From an uncultured Oscillospiraceae bacterium (lineage in GTDB: Bacteria; Bacillota; Clostridia; Oscillospirales; Oscillospiraceae): 59,141 nt of DNA. How positions within the stretch are numbered: position 1 is the first letter of the stretch; every line of letters starts with the position of its first letter. A program made the translations under genes and the position numbers. Under the pieces are notes generated by a model, which was not told where the DNA came from, did not search any database, and saw only the letters and a list, made by a program, of their open reading frames with translations. The DNA is taken from NCBI GenBank assembly GCA_934597175.1, contig CAKTQR010000012.1, positions 1 through 59,141 of the forward strand, given 5' to 3'. Below are positions 48,016 to 57,085 of the stretch, piece by piece.

Positions 48016-49294
48016 CCTCGCCGCCTCCCTGCAGGAAATACTCAGCGTCAAGCACGACGCTGTTTGCGATTGCGATAACATCCTCACGCTTGACCTCGTT
48101 TACGAGCTCGGCAAGCTCGTCGGGCGAAAACTCAAGCCCGTCAAGCGTGTTCGCAAGGTAAAAGCCCTCCAGCTCGCCCTGCGAATCGAGGCATGCCCGC
48201 AGGTCGGAGGCAACGCTGCACTTGGCGGCGTCGAGCTCCTCGTCCGTTATCTCGCCGGCTTTCACGGCGTCGAGCTGGGCGAGTATCTCGGCCTTGGCAG
48301 CGTCGGCTTTGTCAAAGTCAACGCCCGAGGAAACTATCATCAGGCCCTTGTGCGTGTCGACCGCCGAGCTTGCGTAGTAGCACAGCGAAAGCTTCTCACG
48401 CACATTCATAAAAAGCTTCGAGGTCACGCCGCTGCCGTAGACGGCGTTGAAAACATAGATGGCGGCAATGTCCGGCTCCTCCATGCACTCGCCAAGTCTG
48501 AAGCCCAAAACGAGCTTGCCCTGCGTGACCGCCATCTCGTCTTCAAACGAGCGCACCGTGTCCTCCACGGCGTTCATGCGGATATCCGTGCCGATGTCGT
48601 AGTTTATCTCGCCCCTCGTCATACCCGAAAGTGCGTCCGAGAGAATATCCTTGACCTTAGCGCCGTCGAGGCTTCCGCAGTAGAAAATTTCAACGGGGCT
48701 CGTTGAGATAAGGCTGTGGTAATACTTCGTGAGCTTCCGATAATATATCCCCTCGGCGACATCCTCCGTGCCGAAGCGTGACACGGCGTAGTCCTCATAG
48801 CAGCACATCTGCTCAATGAGCCTGAGCTTTGCATACGAGCGCTTGTCGTTTAACCTGCTGCGGATAAGGTCAAGCAGCTTTTCCTTCTCGCTCTCGACAT
48901 ACGCCGGGATGAGCAGACCGCCACGGGTGCTCGGCGCTAGAAGCAGCTCGCAGGTGAAGTTTGCCGCCTTTTCAAAAACATCGCTGCCCTGGGGCAGATA
49001 CCGCTCGTCCGGGAAGCTTGCGTAAAAGCCGATGCACTGGATCTCACCTATCTTGCGGACAATGGGCTCGATGCCCGTGCCGTAAAGCGAGTCAAGCTCG
49101 GCAGCGATAGTCTCCATATCCGGGTGATACCTCGTGCCGCGGCGCAAAACGAACGGCAGCACGGCGTTGAGCGCCGCAGTCTCTCTGTTAAGCTGTGTCA
49201 GCAGATTTACACTCAGACAGCCTGTTTTAAACTTGTCGCTGCGCAGGGCGGTCAGCCATACGCCGGGTATAAGCTCGCATCTGACGGTTTCCAT
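48002..49294 (-). CDS. ymfF: M16 peptidase-like protein, YmfF-like (non-catalytic subunit)
   Basis: 430 residues of M16 fold without HxxEH: at the expected place it reads 'LPFVLRRGTRYHPDMETIAAELDSLYG'. C-terminal half has 'VFNAVYGSGVTSKLFMNVREKLSLCYYASS', the substrate-binding R/Y motif. As in mitochondrial and YmfF/YmfH pairs, it probably supplies this motif to the zinc subunit encoded next. First gene of the operon; ATG behind AAGGAGG. Confidence 0.9.
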   Translation of the reverse strand: METVRCELIPGVWLTALRSDKFKTGCLSVNLLTQLNRETAALNAVLPFVLRRGTRYHPDMETIAAELDSLYGTGIEPIVRKIGEIQCIGFYASFPDERYLPQGSDVFEKAANFTCELLLAPSTRGGLLIPAYVESEKEKLLDLIRSRLNDKRSYAKLRLIEQMCCYEDYAVSRFGTEDVAEGIYYRKLTKYYHSLISTSPVEIFYCGSLDGAKVKDILSDALSGMTRGEINYDIGTDIRMNAVEDTVRSFEDEMAVTQGKLVLGFRLGECMEEPDIAAIYVFNAVYGSGVTSKLFMNVREKLSLCYYASSAVDTHKGLMIVSSGVDFDKADAAKAEILAQLDAVKAGEITDEELDAAKCSVASDLRACLDSQGELEGFYLANTLDGLEFSPDELAELVNEVKREDVIAIANSVVLDAEYFLQGGGEDDEQ

Positions 49295-49346
49295 CCGAAA
49301 GCCTCCTTCACGGTGTGCTTGATAATAACTTATTATATCACACTTT

Positions 49347-52300
49347 TTATTTATATGGTATACCCTTTCCGTCGTATTTTTCGCCGTCGAGCAGCACCTG
49401 TTCGGGTGAAATGACGATATCGTGCGTTTTGCCGCTGCCGTTTGTCCATTTTATGCGGCATTCGGGGAAATCATCGGGCAGAGCGGGGCGGATATACAGC
49501 GCACCCGACCAGAGCTTGAGCCCCAAAAGCTCCTCGCACACGACACGGAAATACCAGCCCGATGAGCCGGTGTACCATGTCCAGCCGGCCTCACCCATAT
49601 GCTCGGGGCAGGTGTAGATATCGGCGGGGAGCACGAAGGGCTCTGCCAAATAGCGCTTGAGGTCGTGCGTCTCGGGGATGAGATCGCAGAGTATGGCATA
49701 GCCGTCTCTTGACCTGCCTCTGCGCAGACACGCCATCGCAAGCCAGACGGCGGCATGCGTGTACTGCCCGCCGTTTTCCCGGAATCCCGGACCGTAGCTT
49801 TGGATATAACCCGGGTCACGCCCGCAGCCGTAAAACGGCGGGTCAAAGAGCTTGACCACTTTGTTTTCACGGTCGTAGAGCTCTGAAACTGCGCTGTCGA
49901 GCGCCATGTCGATGCGGCTGTTCGAGGCATCCGTGCACATGGCAGCCCAGCTTTGCACAATCGAATCTATGCGGCAGCACTCGTCGTTTTTCGAGCCTAT
50001 CGCATCGCCGTCCGGCCAGTAGCCACGCAGATACCAGCTGCCGTCCCAAGCTCTGTCGGCGGCAGCTCCGCAGGAGGCTGCAAGCGCTCGGTAGTGATCC
50101 GAGTCTTGTTTACATAACATTACGAGCAGATCGGCAAAGCGCCTGACCGTGTGGGCAAAAAACCAGCTCAGCCAAACGCTCTCGCCACGGACATTGCTCA
50201 TGCCGTCGTTCCAGTCGCCGCTGCCGAACAAAAGCAGCCCATGCATTCCCACACCACGGTTTGCGCAGCAGTCGACCGCCGCCTTGGCGTGGCCGAGAAC
50301 GCTCGCCGATACGGCTGAGCGCTGCGGCGTTTCGTAGCGGTCCGGCTCGTTGTTCTCAAGCGGATTTGAGTTAACATAATATACAACATCGGAGCATATA
50401 TCAGTGTCGCCGGTCTTCTCGACATACTCGCACAGCGCCCACACCAGCCACAGCATGTCGTCCGAGCAGCGTGTGCGCACACCCTTGTCGCCGTCGGGCA
50501 TGGCGTGCCACCAGTGCATGACATCGCCCTCGAGGTATTGGTGCGCACAGCAGTCAAGAATTTGCCGTTGTGCCGGGGTGGGGGAGATGAGCAGCAGGTT
50601 AACGGCATCCTGAAGCTGGTCACGGAAGCCTATCGCCCCGCCGCTTTGGTACACCGAGCACCTGCCCATAAGGCGGCATGCAAGCGTTTGATATACCGCC
50701 CATCCGTTTACATAATGTCCAAACGGAACACTGCCGTCAAACCTGAGCTTTAGGACCTCTTTCCGCCACGCTGCCTTGGCTTTTTCAAGCTCGGCAAGCG
50801 CTGTATCAGGTTTACATAACTCAGCAAGCGTTTTGTCATCGCAGACACCGCAGACAATGACGCTTACAGGCTGGCAGTTGAATTTTGCGGCGAAAATCGG
50901 CGCTGAAAGAGCCTCCGTCTTGCCGTCGTACTCGCCACGCAGGAATGAGAAAAGGTCACATGTCCAGCCGAGTATCGGCGCAGAGCAAAGAGCCTTGAAT
51001 CTTGCTTCCGGCAGCGCAAATCGGCTGCTTTGCGCCGTGAACATCGAGTTTACATAATCTACAGAGACGGCAAGGTAATCGTCCTCGTTGTCGGCAAGCT
51101 GGAGCTCGGTTTTCCACTCGATTTGACCCGTTATCGTGCCGCAGACCTCGATGATGAAAACTCTTGCATCCACTCCCGAGGGTACAAAGGCTGTGCAGCG
51201 AATTCCCGTCGATCCGAAGCTTTTCTCCCAAACGGCGTAGCCAAAGCCGTAGCGAACACGGCAGGGAACGCCGTCCGAGGCTGCGAAAATGCTGTACCTG
51301 CCGCCGTCGGTGACATACTCGAGAGTCTCCGGACCTGTCACGGCGTAGGGGTCGTTCACCCAACGGCTAAGGCGCATTTCACGGGCGTTTTTGTACCACA
51401 TATTGCCCATGCCGCAATCGCTTGCATAGTACCCGAACGAGCCGTTTGTCAGTATATTCGACCACACCTTGGGCGGCAATGAGTGGTTTACATAAAAATA
51501 AAAGCTGTTGTCATCCTCATAGCCGAATTTGGGCATAAAGTCGAGCTTTCTCGGCTCGTCAAACGGCAGCAGATATTCGGTGTTTACCCGCCGCTCGGGA
51601 CTGTCTGCACCGATGATAACGCTTGCACAGGCGAGCATATCATCCTCCGCCGAGATAGGCAAAATCCTTATGCCGCCGTGCGTACCCATGAGCGCCTCAA
51701 GCCCGTGGACTGCAAGGATATCCCGCACACAGCCGTATATCGGACGGCGGTACTCGCCGCCCTCGTCGGTGAGGAAAACGAGGTCGCAATATATGCCGCA
51801 CGAGCGCAGCAGGCAAAACTGCTTTGTAAGGCTCTCGGCGGATTCACGGCTCACCTGCGCACTCGGACAGACGATGATCGGCATGTCGCCCGATACGCCG
51901 TACTGCCAGAGCTTTTGCTTGGAAACAAAGGCATTTTCGGCTTTTCTGAACCACAGCGGCTTTATCATATCCATCGCCGCATCCACCTCACGGGTGTCCA
52001 TTCCCGTTATCGATGCACACGCCGAGACCATCGCCCCGAACTCGGCAGGGCCTATCGCCAGCATGTGCTGCGCTCCGGCGTAAGCGTCGTCGGGGGTCAT
52101 GCCAACGCACATGGCAAAGCGCAGCTCCAGCCTCTCTCCCGCCTTTAGCGAGACCTCGGTTGTGGCGGTCACAAACGGCGCTGACAAATGCCCCGTGCCG
52201 CCGTTTCTGTCGGCCTTAAAGCTCATTTTTCGGTCTGACGCAAGGCACAGCCACACCTCGCACTGACTGCCTCTCGGTATGCGATGCAGCATCAGGCAGT

Positions 52301-55300
52301 TGCCGTCCGAGTGGGCATCCAAGCCCAGTTGCCAATATGCAGGATGGTTAACATAATCATTATAATCTGCCAGCACCGGCTCGAACGAAAAGCTGAGCCT
52401 TGCGCCCTCGATATCCCGCTTTGCATTTATCTCGGCAAAGCGCAGCTCCCCGTTCTCACCGCCCGCCGTGGCGGCGCTCGTTTTGAACGCAAATTCAGGG
52501 GTGTCGTGCGCCCAGCTGCACGCAATTTCGCCGAGTTCCCAAATGAAGCCTGCGCCGTTCGGCTCGGGCAGCAGGGAATAGCTCCGCTCGCCGACGCTGA
52601 GCCTTATCTCAAGCCCGTGACCCTCGCCCAATTGCCTGAACGGCGGCTTGTACACGAGCATGTCGCCGCAGGTGGCGGATGCTACGCCGCTTTCGGTTAA
52701 CATAACATTGTAAACGCCGTTTGAAATGACGGTGCAGTTCGGGTTTTCAAGGTCGATATTCTCGCCTCGCTTCGTCCACTGCTGAGCGGTGAGCCGCTGC
52801 GGCTTTTCAAAGCCCGCTTCGCCGAGCTTCAGTACCGGCGCATTGACCGGCAGCTTTTCCTCCAAAAGACAGCGGTAGGCGTGCATCATAGGGTCTGCCA
52901 TAAACCGCCGTGTGACAATGCCGCCGAGCAGGCAGTTTGCGACCGAGAGCATGCTCATGCCCAAATGGTGCGCCATGTAGCAGCGCACGGGCTCGCCGTC
53001 GGCGCTGCGGCAGCGTGACGGCGTGAAGTCGATGGCTTCTATAAAGCCGAAGCGCCCCTTTGCCCCCGCATCGTCGAGACGGCGCAGATTCACAAGCGCC
53101 GCAAACGGCTCGATATTCAAGGCAAGAAAGCTCGAATACGGCGAAATGACAAGCTCCCTGTCCTGCCCACGCTTGAGTGCAAGATGGGCGCAGCCGTGCG
53201 CCTTGTATCTGTAGTTGAGCGCAGGGTCAAGCGAGAAAAACGCACTTTCGGAAATGCCCCAGAGCTTGGAGTGGGTCTGCCGGTGCTTCTGCACGAACAT
53301 GCAATACTTTGTCGTCTCATACATGAGACTGTCCCGCACCAGCGGCAAAAACAGCTCCGGCATGAGGTACTCAAACATCGTGCCCGTCCAGCTTGCCATG
53401 CCCTGATATCCGGCGTACGAGCGCATGGCTCGGGACAGCCTGCGCCAGTGCGTCCTCGGGACATCGCCATTGGCAACGGCAAGGTAGCTCGTGAGCCTCG
53501 CCTCGCTCGCCATAAGGTCGTAGTAGCTTTCCGACGGTGCGGCCTTTTCAAGGTCAAGACCGATATAAAAAAGCTTGCGGTTTTGGTCAAACAGTACGGA
53601 GAAATCCATCGGCTGCATTAGCTTTTTCACACGCTCTGCCAGCTCCGTGCGGTTATACGCCAAAAGCCCGTTTTTGAGTGTCAGCAGGCAGGCGTAGAGG
53701 TTGCCGCTGTCGACGGTGGAGATATATTTAGGCTCTAAGCAGCGCAGCGTCCTCGTGTCGTACCAGTTGCTCAGATGCCCCGAAAATTTCGGCATTTTCT
53801 CAAGCGTTGTCAGCATTTTTTCTATAAGCTCGAACGCACGCCCGGTCTTGTCGATGCCGAGGTCAACGGCGCACAGAGCCGAGACAAGCGCCAGCCCGAT
53901 ATTCGTCGGCGAGGTGCGGTGCGCAAGCCCGACCGGCGGCTGCTCCTGAAAATTGTCCGGCGGCAGGTAGTTGTCGTCGGCGGTGCAGAATTTATCAAAA
54001 TACGCCCAAATGCTCTCGGCACACTCCAAAAGATACTCCTTTTTGTCCGCCGGAAGCTCCCTCACGGGCTTTGCCGGAAGCGTCAGCGCAAGCGCCGCCA
54101 GTGGTGCAACGATCCACAAAAGCCCGACGGTCTTTGCAAAAATGCCGGTCGAGAAAATGAGGAGCGCAAGACCCGCCGTGGGCGCTGCCCACATGTTAAG
54201 GTAGTACGCACCTACGCTGCGCTTTTTGCGCTCACTCTGTGCGGCAGTCTCCCATTCGAGCAAGTTCTTGCGGCTGACCCCCATGCGCCAAAGCGAGACC
54301 ACGGCGGCGCTTAAGGCTATCCACGCCTCATACGGCAAAAACCAGAGCCTGAGCACCGTTTGGATGAGTGCTGCCGACACGCCTTTGAACAGCCTGCTGT
54401 GATATTTGACATGACTGTCCGCTGTGCGGCTCGTGCCAAACTCGGTCAGTGCAATGAGAAGCCTTGCACCCAGCGCAAGCAGCGCTGTCCACGCCGCAAG
54501 CATGAGTGCGTGACCGGATAGAAGAAGCCCCAGAAATATCGCCGCAAAGCTCAGCGGCGCAACGAGGCTGCGACGCAGCGAATCAAAGAGTTTAAAGCGC
54601 TCGATGTCCGTCATGGCGCTGTCCTGACTGAATATCCAGCCTGCGTTCTGCCAGTCGCCCCGAGTCCAGCGGTGGCTGCGGCGGTAGTATGCAACGGGCG
54701 TGGAGGGGAAGGAGTCTGTAAACTCCGTGTCGCTCATGTACCCGCCGCGCAGGTACGCACCCTCCAGTGCGTCGTGCGACAGGACGAGCCCGTCGGGGAT
54801 GTGAGCGCTCGAGCAGACATACAAAGCCTCGGCATCGATGATGCCCTTGCCCGAAAACCCGCCTGCGTCAAACAGGTCGGTGTATAATTCGCCGCACAAA
54901 ACCGAGTACGGCTCGGTGCCGCCGACACCTGCGAATATGCGTGAAAAATCCGTCTTTCCGACGGAGGAAAGCTCATAGTTCATGCGGGGATGGATAATGC
55001 CGTGACCTGCGACGACACAGGCTTTTTCACGGTCAAGCTTCGGTGCGTTCAACGGGTGCGTTATCGCACCGATAAGCTGGCAGACAGAGTCCGGCGTGGG
55101 GTTGGTGTCGCTGTCGAGCGTCACGATATACCGTGCTCCCGCAAGCGCCTCAATGTTACCGGCGGAGACTGTAAGCTCCGACTTTTTGCCGCAGAGCATT
55201 GCGGCAAGCGCCAGCACTGCGCCCCTTTTGCGCTCAAAGCCGCAGAAGCGGTGGCGGCTCAGATCCTCCGTCCTCGGCCGGGTGAAAAGATAAAACCCGC

Positions 55301-56567
55301 CGCCATAGCGCTCGTTTATCTTATCCACCGCATTTGCGGCGCTTTTTATAAGCACAGCATCGCCGTCAACTACCGCACACGCAGCCTCCGGCAGGTCTGC
55401 CAGTATGCCGAACATGAGGTTTTTGCCGCAGCGTCGGTTTGTAAGATAAAACTCTTCAATGCGCCCGGCAAGCTTTATCCCCGATTCCTTGTCGGATAAA
55501 AGCGCAGAGATAACGCACACGGTTTTGGCATCGTCCGGCACGCCGTTTCTAAGCTCCAGCCTCGGCATACGCCTTGGCGGCACGCAAAGCAAAATTATAT
55601 AGTCCAAAAGATTTTTCGTAAGCTCCGATATCGGCAGAAGCAGCAAAACCGCCGCAATGACGCTGTGCGACAAAAAGCCGCATAAAAGCATCAAAAACAG
55701 CGTCAAAAGCACATTTGCCGTGATATAAAGCGCACCGCTCGGAGCTTTTTCGTCCCTGCCCAAGGGCTTTGTAAAGAGATAATACCCCACATGGCGGGCA
55801 TCGCCCTCGGATTGCGAGCACAGCTTTATGAGGTGCTTTGCAAGGTAGTGCTCCTCCATGGAGTTTGCATTGGCAAGCTGCGACAGCCGCTCACGGTAAT
55901 ACGCACGGCTGAGGTCGTCCATCTCGGGATAAACGCCCGCCGGGTCGGACCGCAGAAGTTTTTCCGAGACATCCACCGATTCCAAAAGGCACTGCATGTC
56001 AAGCCCGCCGACCAAGCGCAGCGAGGTGAAAACGGCGGCAAAGCCGTCTGTCAGTTTTTCGGGGGTGTTCGTTTTTAAAAGCTCACGGCAAAGCCCGGCA
56101 AGACGCTCGATAAGCGCCATGCGCAGCGCCGCAGGGAACAGGTACAGCTCCTTTCTCGGCAAAACGGAAACGCTTTGATACCCGTCTAAAAAAAGCCTGC
56201 ACCGCTCCACGGTCACATTGCCGAGACCGGCATCGACGAGCGTGCAGCACACATCGAGCAGAATAACGCCCGCCTCCGAGCCTCGCAGGGACTTTTCCCG
56301 GGAAAACGCCGCTATAGCGCACTTTCCCTCACGCACGGCGATGTAGCGGTTATCCAAAAGCCACCGGCAGGCATCGGGGAGCTTCACCGCCGTGCCGAAG
56401 CGCTCCTCAACCTTTTCGTAGGCGGCGTCTATCTCGCTCATGGCGGCACGGAGCTTCGATACAAGAGCTTTTGCCGGCACGGGCTCTGTCTTGCGGCAGA
56501 GCTGAGCTGCTTGCTCTGCAAGCGCAGAAAGCCTGTCATCTTCAATGTATTTCCCCTGCATACTCAT
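49347..56567 (-). CDS. Cyclic beta-1,2-glucan synthase-like protein (GT84 + GH94, NdvB/Cgs type)
   Basis: 2406 residues. Order: N-terminal soluble region (1-270), two membrane helices (about 278-325), a GT84 domain with 'TLDSDTNPTP', 'LSHDALEG' and 'RRSHRWTRGDWQ', a membrane-helix cluster (about 650-840), a glycoamylase-like domain, two GH94 beta-supersandwiches, and an (alpha/alpha)6 GH94 domain with catalytic Asp in GSGDWNDGMS. In NdvB/Cgs the GT84 part polymerises beta-1,2-glucan from UDP-glucose and the GH94 part trims it by phosphorolysis. The usual N terminus of ~2800-residue homologues is shortened by about 400. Its 3' half contains the repeated TTATGTWAAC motif. Confidence 0.88.
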   Translation of the reverse strand: MSMQGKYIEDDRLSALAEQAAQLCRKTEPVPAKALVSKLRAAMSEIDAAYEKVEERFGTAVKLPDACRWLLDNRYIAVREGKCAIAAFSREKSLRGSEAGVILLDVCCTLVDAGLGNVTVERCRLFLDGYQSVSVLPRKELYLFPAALRMALIERLAGLCRELLKTNTPEKLTDGFAAVFTSLRLVGGLDMQCLLESVDVSEKLLRSDPAGVYPEMDDLSRAYYRERLSQLANANSMEEHYLAKHLIKLCSQSEGDARHVGYYLFTKPLGRDEKAPSGALYITANVLLTLFLMLLCGFLSHSVIAAVLLLLPISELTKNLLDYIILLCVPPRRMPRLELRNGVPDDAKTVCVISALLSDKESGIKLAGRIEEFYLTNRRCGKNLMFGILADLPEAACAVVDGDAVLIKSAANAVDKINERYGGGFYLFTRPRTEDLSRHRFCGFERKRGAVLALAAMLCGKKSELTVSAGNIEALAGARYIVTLDSDTNPTPDSVCQLIGAITHPLNAPKLDREKACVVAGHGIIHPRMNYELSSVGKTDFSRIFAGVGGTEPYSVLCGELYTDLFDAGGFSGKGIIDAEALYVCSSAHIPDGLVLSHDALEGAYLRGGYMSDTEFTDSFPSTPVAYYRRSHRWTRGDWQNAGWIFSQDSAMTDIERFKLFDSLRRSLVAPLSFAAIFLGLLLSGHALMLAAWTALLALGARLLIALTEFGTSRTADSHVKYHSRLFKGVSAALIQTVLRLWFLPYEAWIALSAAVVSLWRMGVSRKNLLEWETAAQSERKKRSVGAYYLNMWAAPTAGLALLIFSTGIFAKTVGLLWIVAPLAALALTLPAKPVRELPADKKEYLLECAESIWAYFDKFCTADDNYLPPDNFQEQPPVGLAHRTSPTNIGLALVSALCAVDLGIDKTGRAFELIEKMLTTLEKMPKFSGHLSNWYDTRTLRCLEPKYISTVDSGNLYACLLTLKNGLLAYNRTELAERVKKLMQPMDFSVLFDQNRKLFYIGLDLEKAAPSESYYDLMASEARLTSYLAVANGDVPRTHWRRLSRAMRSYAGYQGMASWTGTMFEYLMPELFLPLVRDSLMYETTKYCMFVQKHRQTHSKLWGISESAFFSLDPALNYRYKAHGCAHLALKRGQDRELVISPYSSFLALNIEPFAALVNLRRLDDAGAKGRFGFIEAIDFTPSRCRSADGEPVRCYMAHHLGMSMLSVANCLLGGIVTRRFMADPMMHAYRCLLEEKLPVNAPVLKLGEAGFEKPQRLTAQQWTKRGENIDLENPNCTVISNGVYNVMLTESGVASATCGDMLVYKPPFRQLGEGHGLEIRLSVGERSYSLLPEPNGAGFIWELGEIACSWAHDTPEFAFKTSAATAGGENGELRFAEINAKRDIEGARLSFSFEPVLADYNDYVNHPAYWQLGLDAHSDGNCLMLHRIPRGSQCEVWLCLASDRKMSFKADRNGGTGHLSAPFVTATTEVSLKAGERLELRFAMCVGMTPDDAYAGAQHMLAIGPAEFGAMVSACASITGMDTREVDAAMDMIKPLWFRKAENAFVSKQKLWQYGVSGDMPIIVCPSAQVSRESAESLTKQFCLLRSCGIYCDLVFLTDEGGEYRRPIYGCVRDILAVHGLEALMGTHGGIRILPISAEDDMLACASVIIGADSPERRVNTEYLLPFDEPRKLDFMPKFGYEDDNSFYFYVNHSLPPKVWSNILTNGSFGYYASDCGMGNMWYKNAREMRLSRWVNDPYAVTGPETLEYVTDGGRYSIFAASDGVPCRVRYGFGYAVWEKSFGSTGIRCTAFVPSGVDARVFIIEVCGTITGQIEWKTELQLADNEDDYLAVSVDYVNSMFTAQSSRFALPEARFKALCSAPILGWTCDLFSFLRGEYDGKTEALSAPIFAAKFNCQPVSVIVCGVCDDKTLAELCKPDTALAELEKAKAAWRKEVLKLRFDGSVPFGHYVNGWAVYQTLACRLMGRCSVYQSGGAIGFRDQLQDAVNLLLISPTPAQRQILDCCAHQYLEGDVMHWWHAMPDGDKGVRTRCSDDMLWLVWALCEYVEKTGDTDICSDVVYYVNSNPLENNEPDRYETPQRSAVSASVLGHAKAAVDCCANRGVGMHGLLLFGSGDWNDGMSNVRGESVWLSWFFAHTVRRFADLLVMLCKQDSDHYRALAASCGAAADRAWDGSWYLRGYWPDGDAIGSKNDECCRIDSIVQSWAAMCTDASNSRIDMALDSAVSELYDRENKVVKLFDPPFYGCGRDPGYIQSYGPGFRENGGQYTHAAVWLAMACLRRGRSRDGYAILCDLIPETHDLKRYLAEPFVLPADIYTCPEHMGEAGWTWYTGSSGWYFRVVCEELLGLKLWSGALYIRPALPDDFPECRIKWTNGSGKTHDIVISPEQVLLDGEKYDGKGIPYK
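50108..52705 (-). repeat. Cluster of eight TTATGTWAAC motifs inside the glucan-synthase gene
   Basis: Copies (plus strand GTTWACATAA) start at 50108, 50370, 50706, 50810, 51048, 51486, 52347 and 52696, all in the same orientation. Five read T-TAT-GTW-AAC (Tyr-Val-Asn), two TTA-TGT-AAA-C (Leu-Cys-Lys) and one T-ATG-TTA-ACC. Because three frames are used, protein sequence alone does not explain them. Confidence 0.8.
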
Positions 56568-56660
56568 TAAAATGACCTCCGAAAATCACTTAATCGTCAT
56601 AAATTACAGTTTTGCCGCAAATACTCAAATATATTCCGCAAAACTGACAAGAAGTTTTAC

Positions 56661-56689
56661 TTGACAGGCGCAGTGACGGAGAGTATAAT
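56661..56689 (+). promoter_or_regulatory. Consensus promoter of the ylxM-ffh operon
   Basis: TTGACA, 17 nt, TATAAT, 37 bp before the GTG of ylxM. Confidence 0.88.
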
Positions 56690-56726
56690 CTGTAAAGTAA
56701 ATTTCGTTTACAGGGAGGCGGACACC

Positions 56727-57074
56727 GTGGAAAACAGCAGAGTGATGCGTTCGATGCTGTTTGATTTTTACGGCGAGCTGCTCACGGACAAGCAGCGTGA
56801 GTATTTCGACCTCCATTATAATGAAGATCTGTCCTTGGCCGAGATCGCCGAGCAGAGCGGCATTTCCCGTCAGGGCGTGTGGGATATCATCCGCCGTGCC
56901 GAAGCCGCCATGACCGAGATCGAGGAGAAAACGGGACTGATAAAGCGCTTTACCGAGCGCACCGCCGCCCTTTCGGAGATAAGAGCGCAGCTAAGCGAGC
57001 TTGAGAGCATGACCGAGGGCAGGGCGAGGGAGCTTGTCGGGAGCATTTCCGAAAAGCTCGGTCAATTAGATTAG
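56727..57074 (+). CDS. ylxM: YlxM-family DNA-binding protein
   Basis: 115 residues; GTG at 56727, 8 nt after GGGAGG (the longer frame runs into the promoter). Sigma-70 region-4-like helix-turn-helix: 'LTDKQREYFDLHYNEDLSLAEIAEQSGISRQGVWDIIRRAE', followed by a helical tail. YlxM nearly always precedes ffh in Firmicutes and is thought to modulate the SRP pathway. 11 bp before ffh. Confidence 0.92.
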   Translation: MENSRVMRSMLFDFYGELLTDKQREYFDLHYNEDLSLAEIAEQSGISRQGVWDIIRRAEAAMTEIEEKTGLIKRFTERTAALSEIRAQLSELESMTEGRARELVGSISEKLGQLD

Positions 57075-57085
57075 GAGGCAACGCT

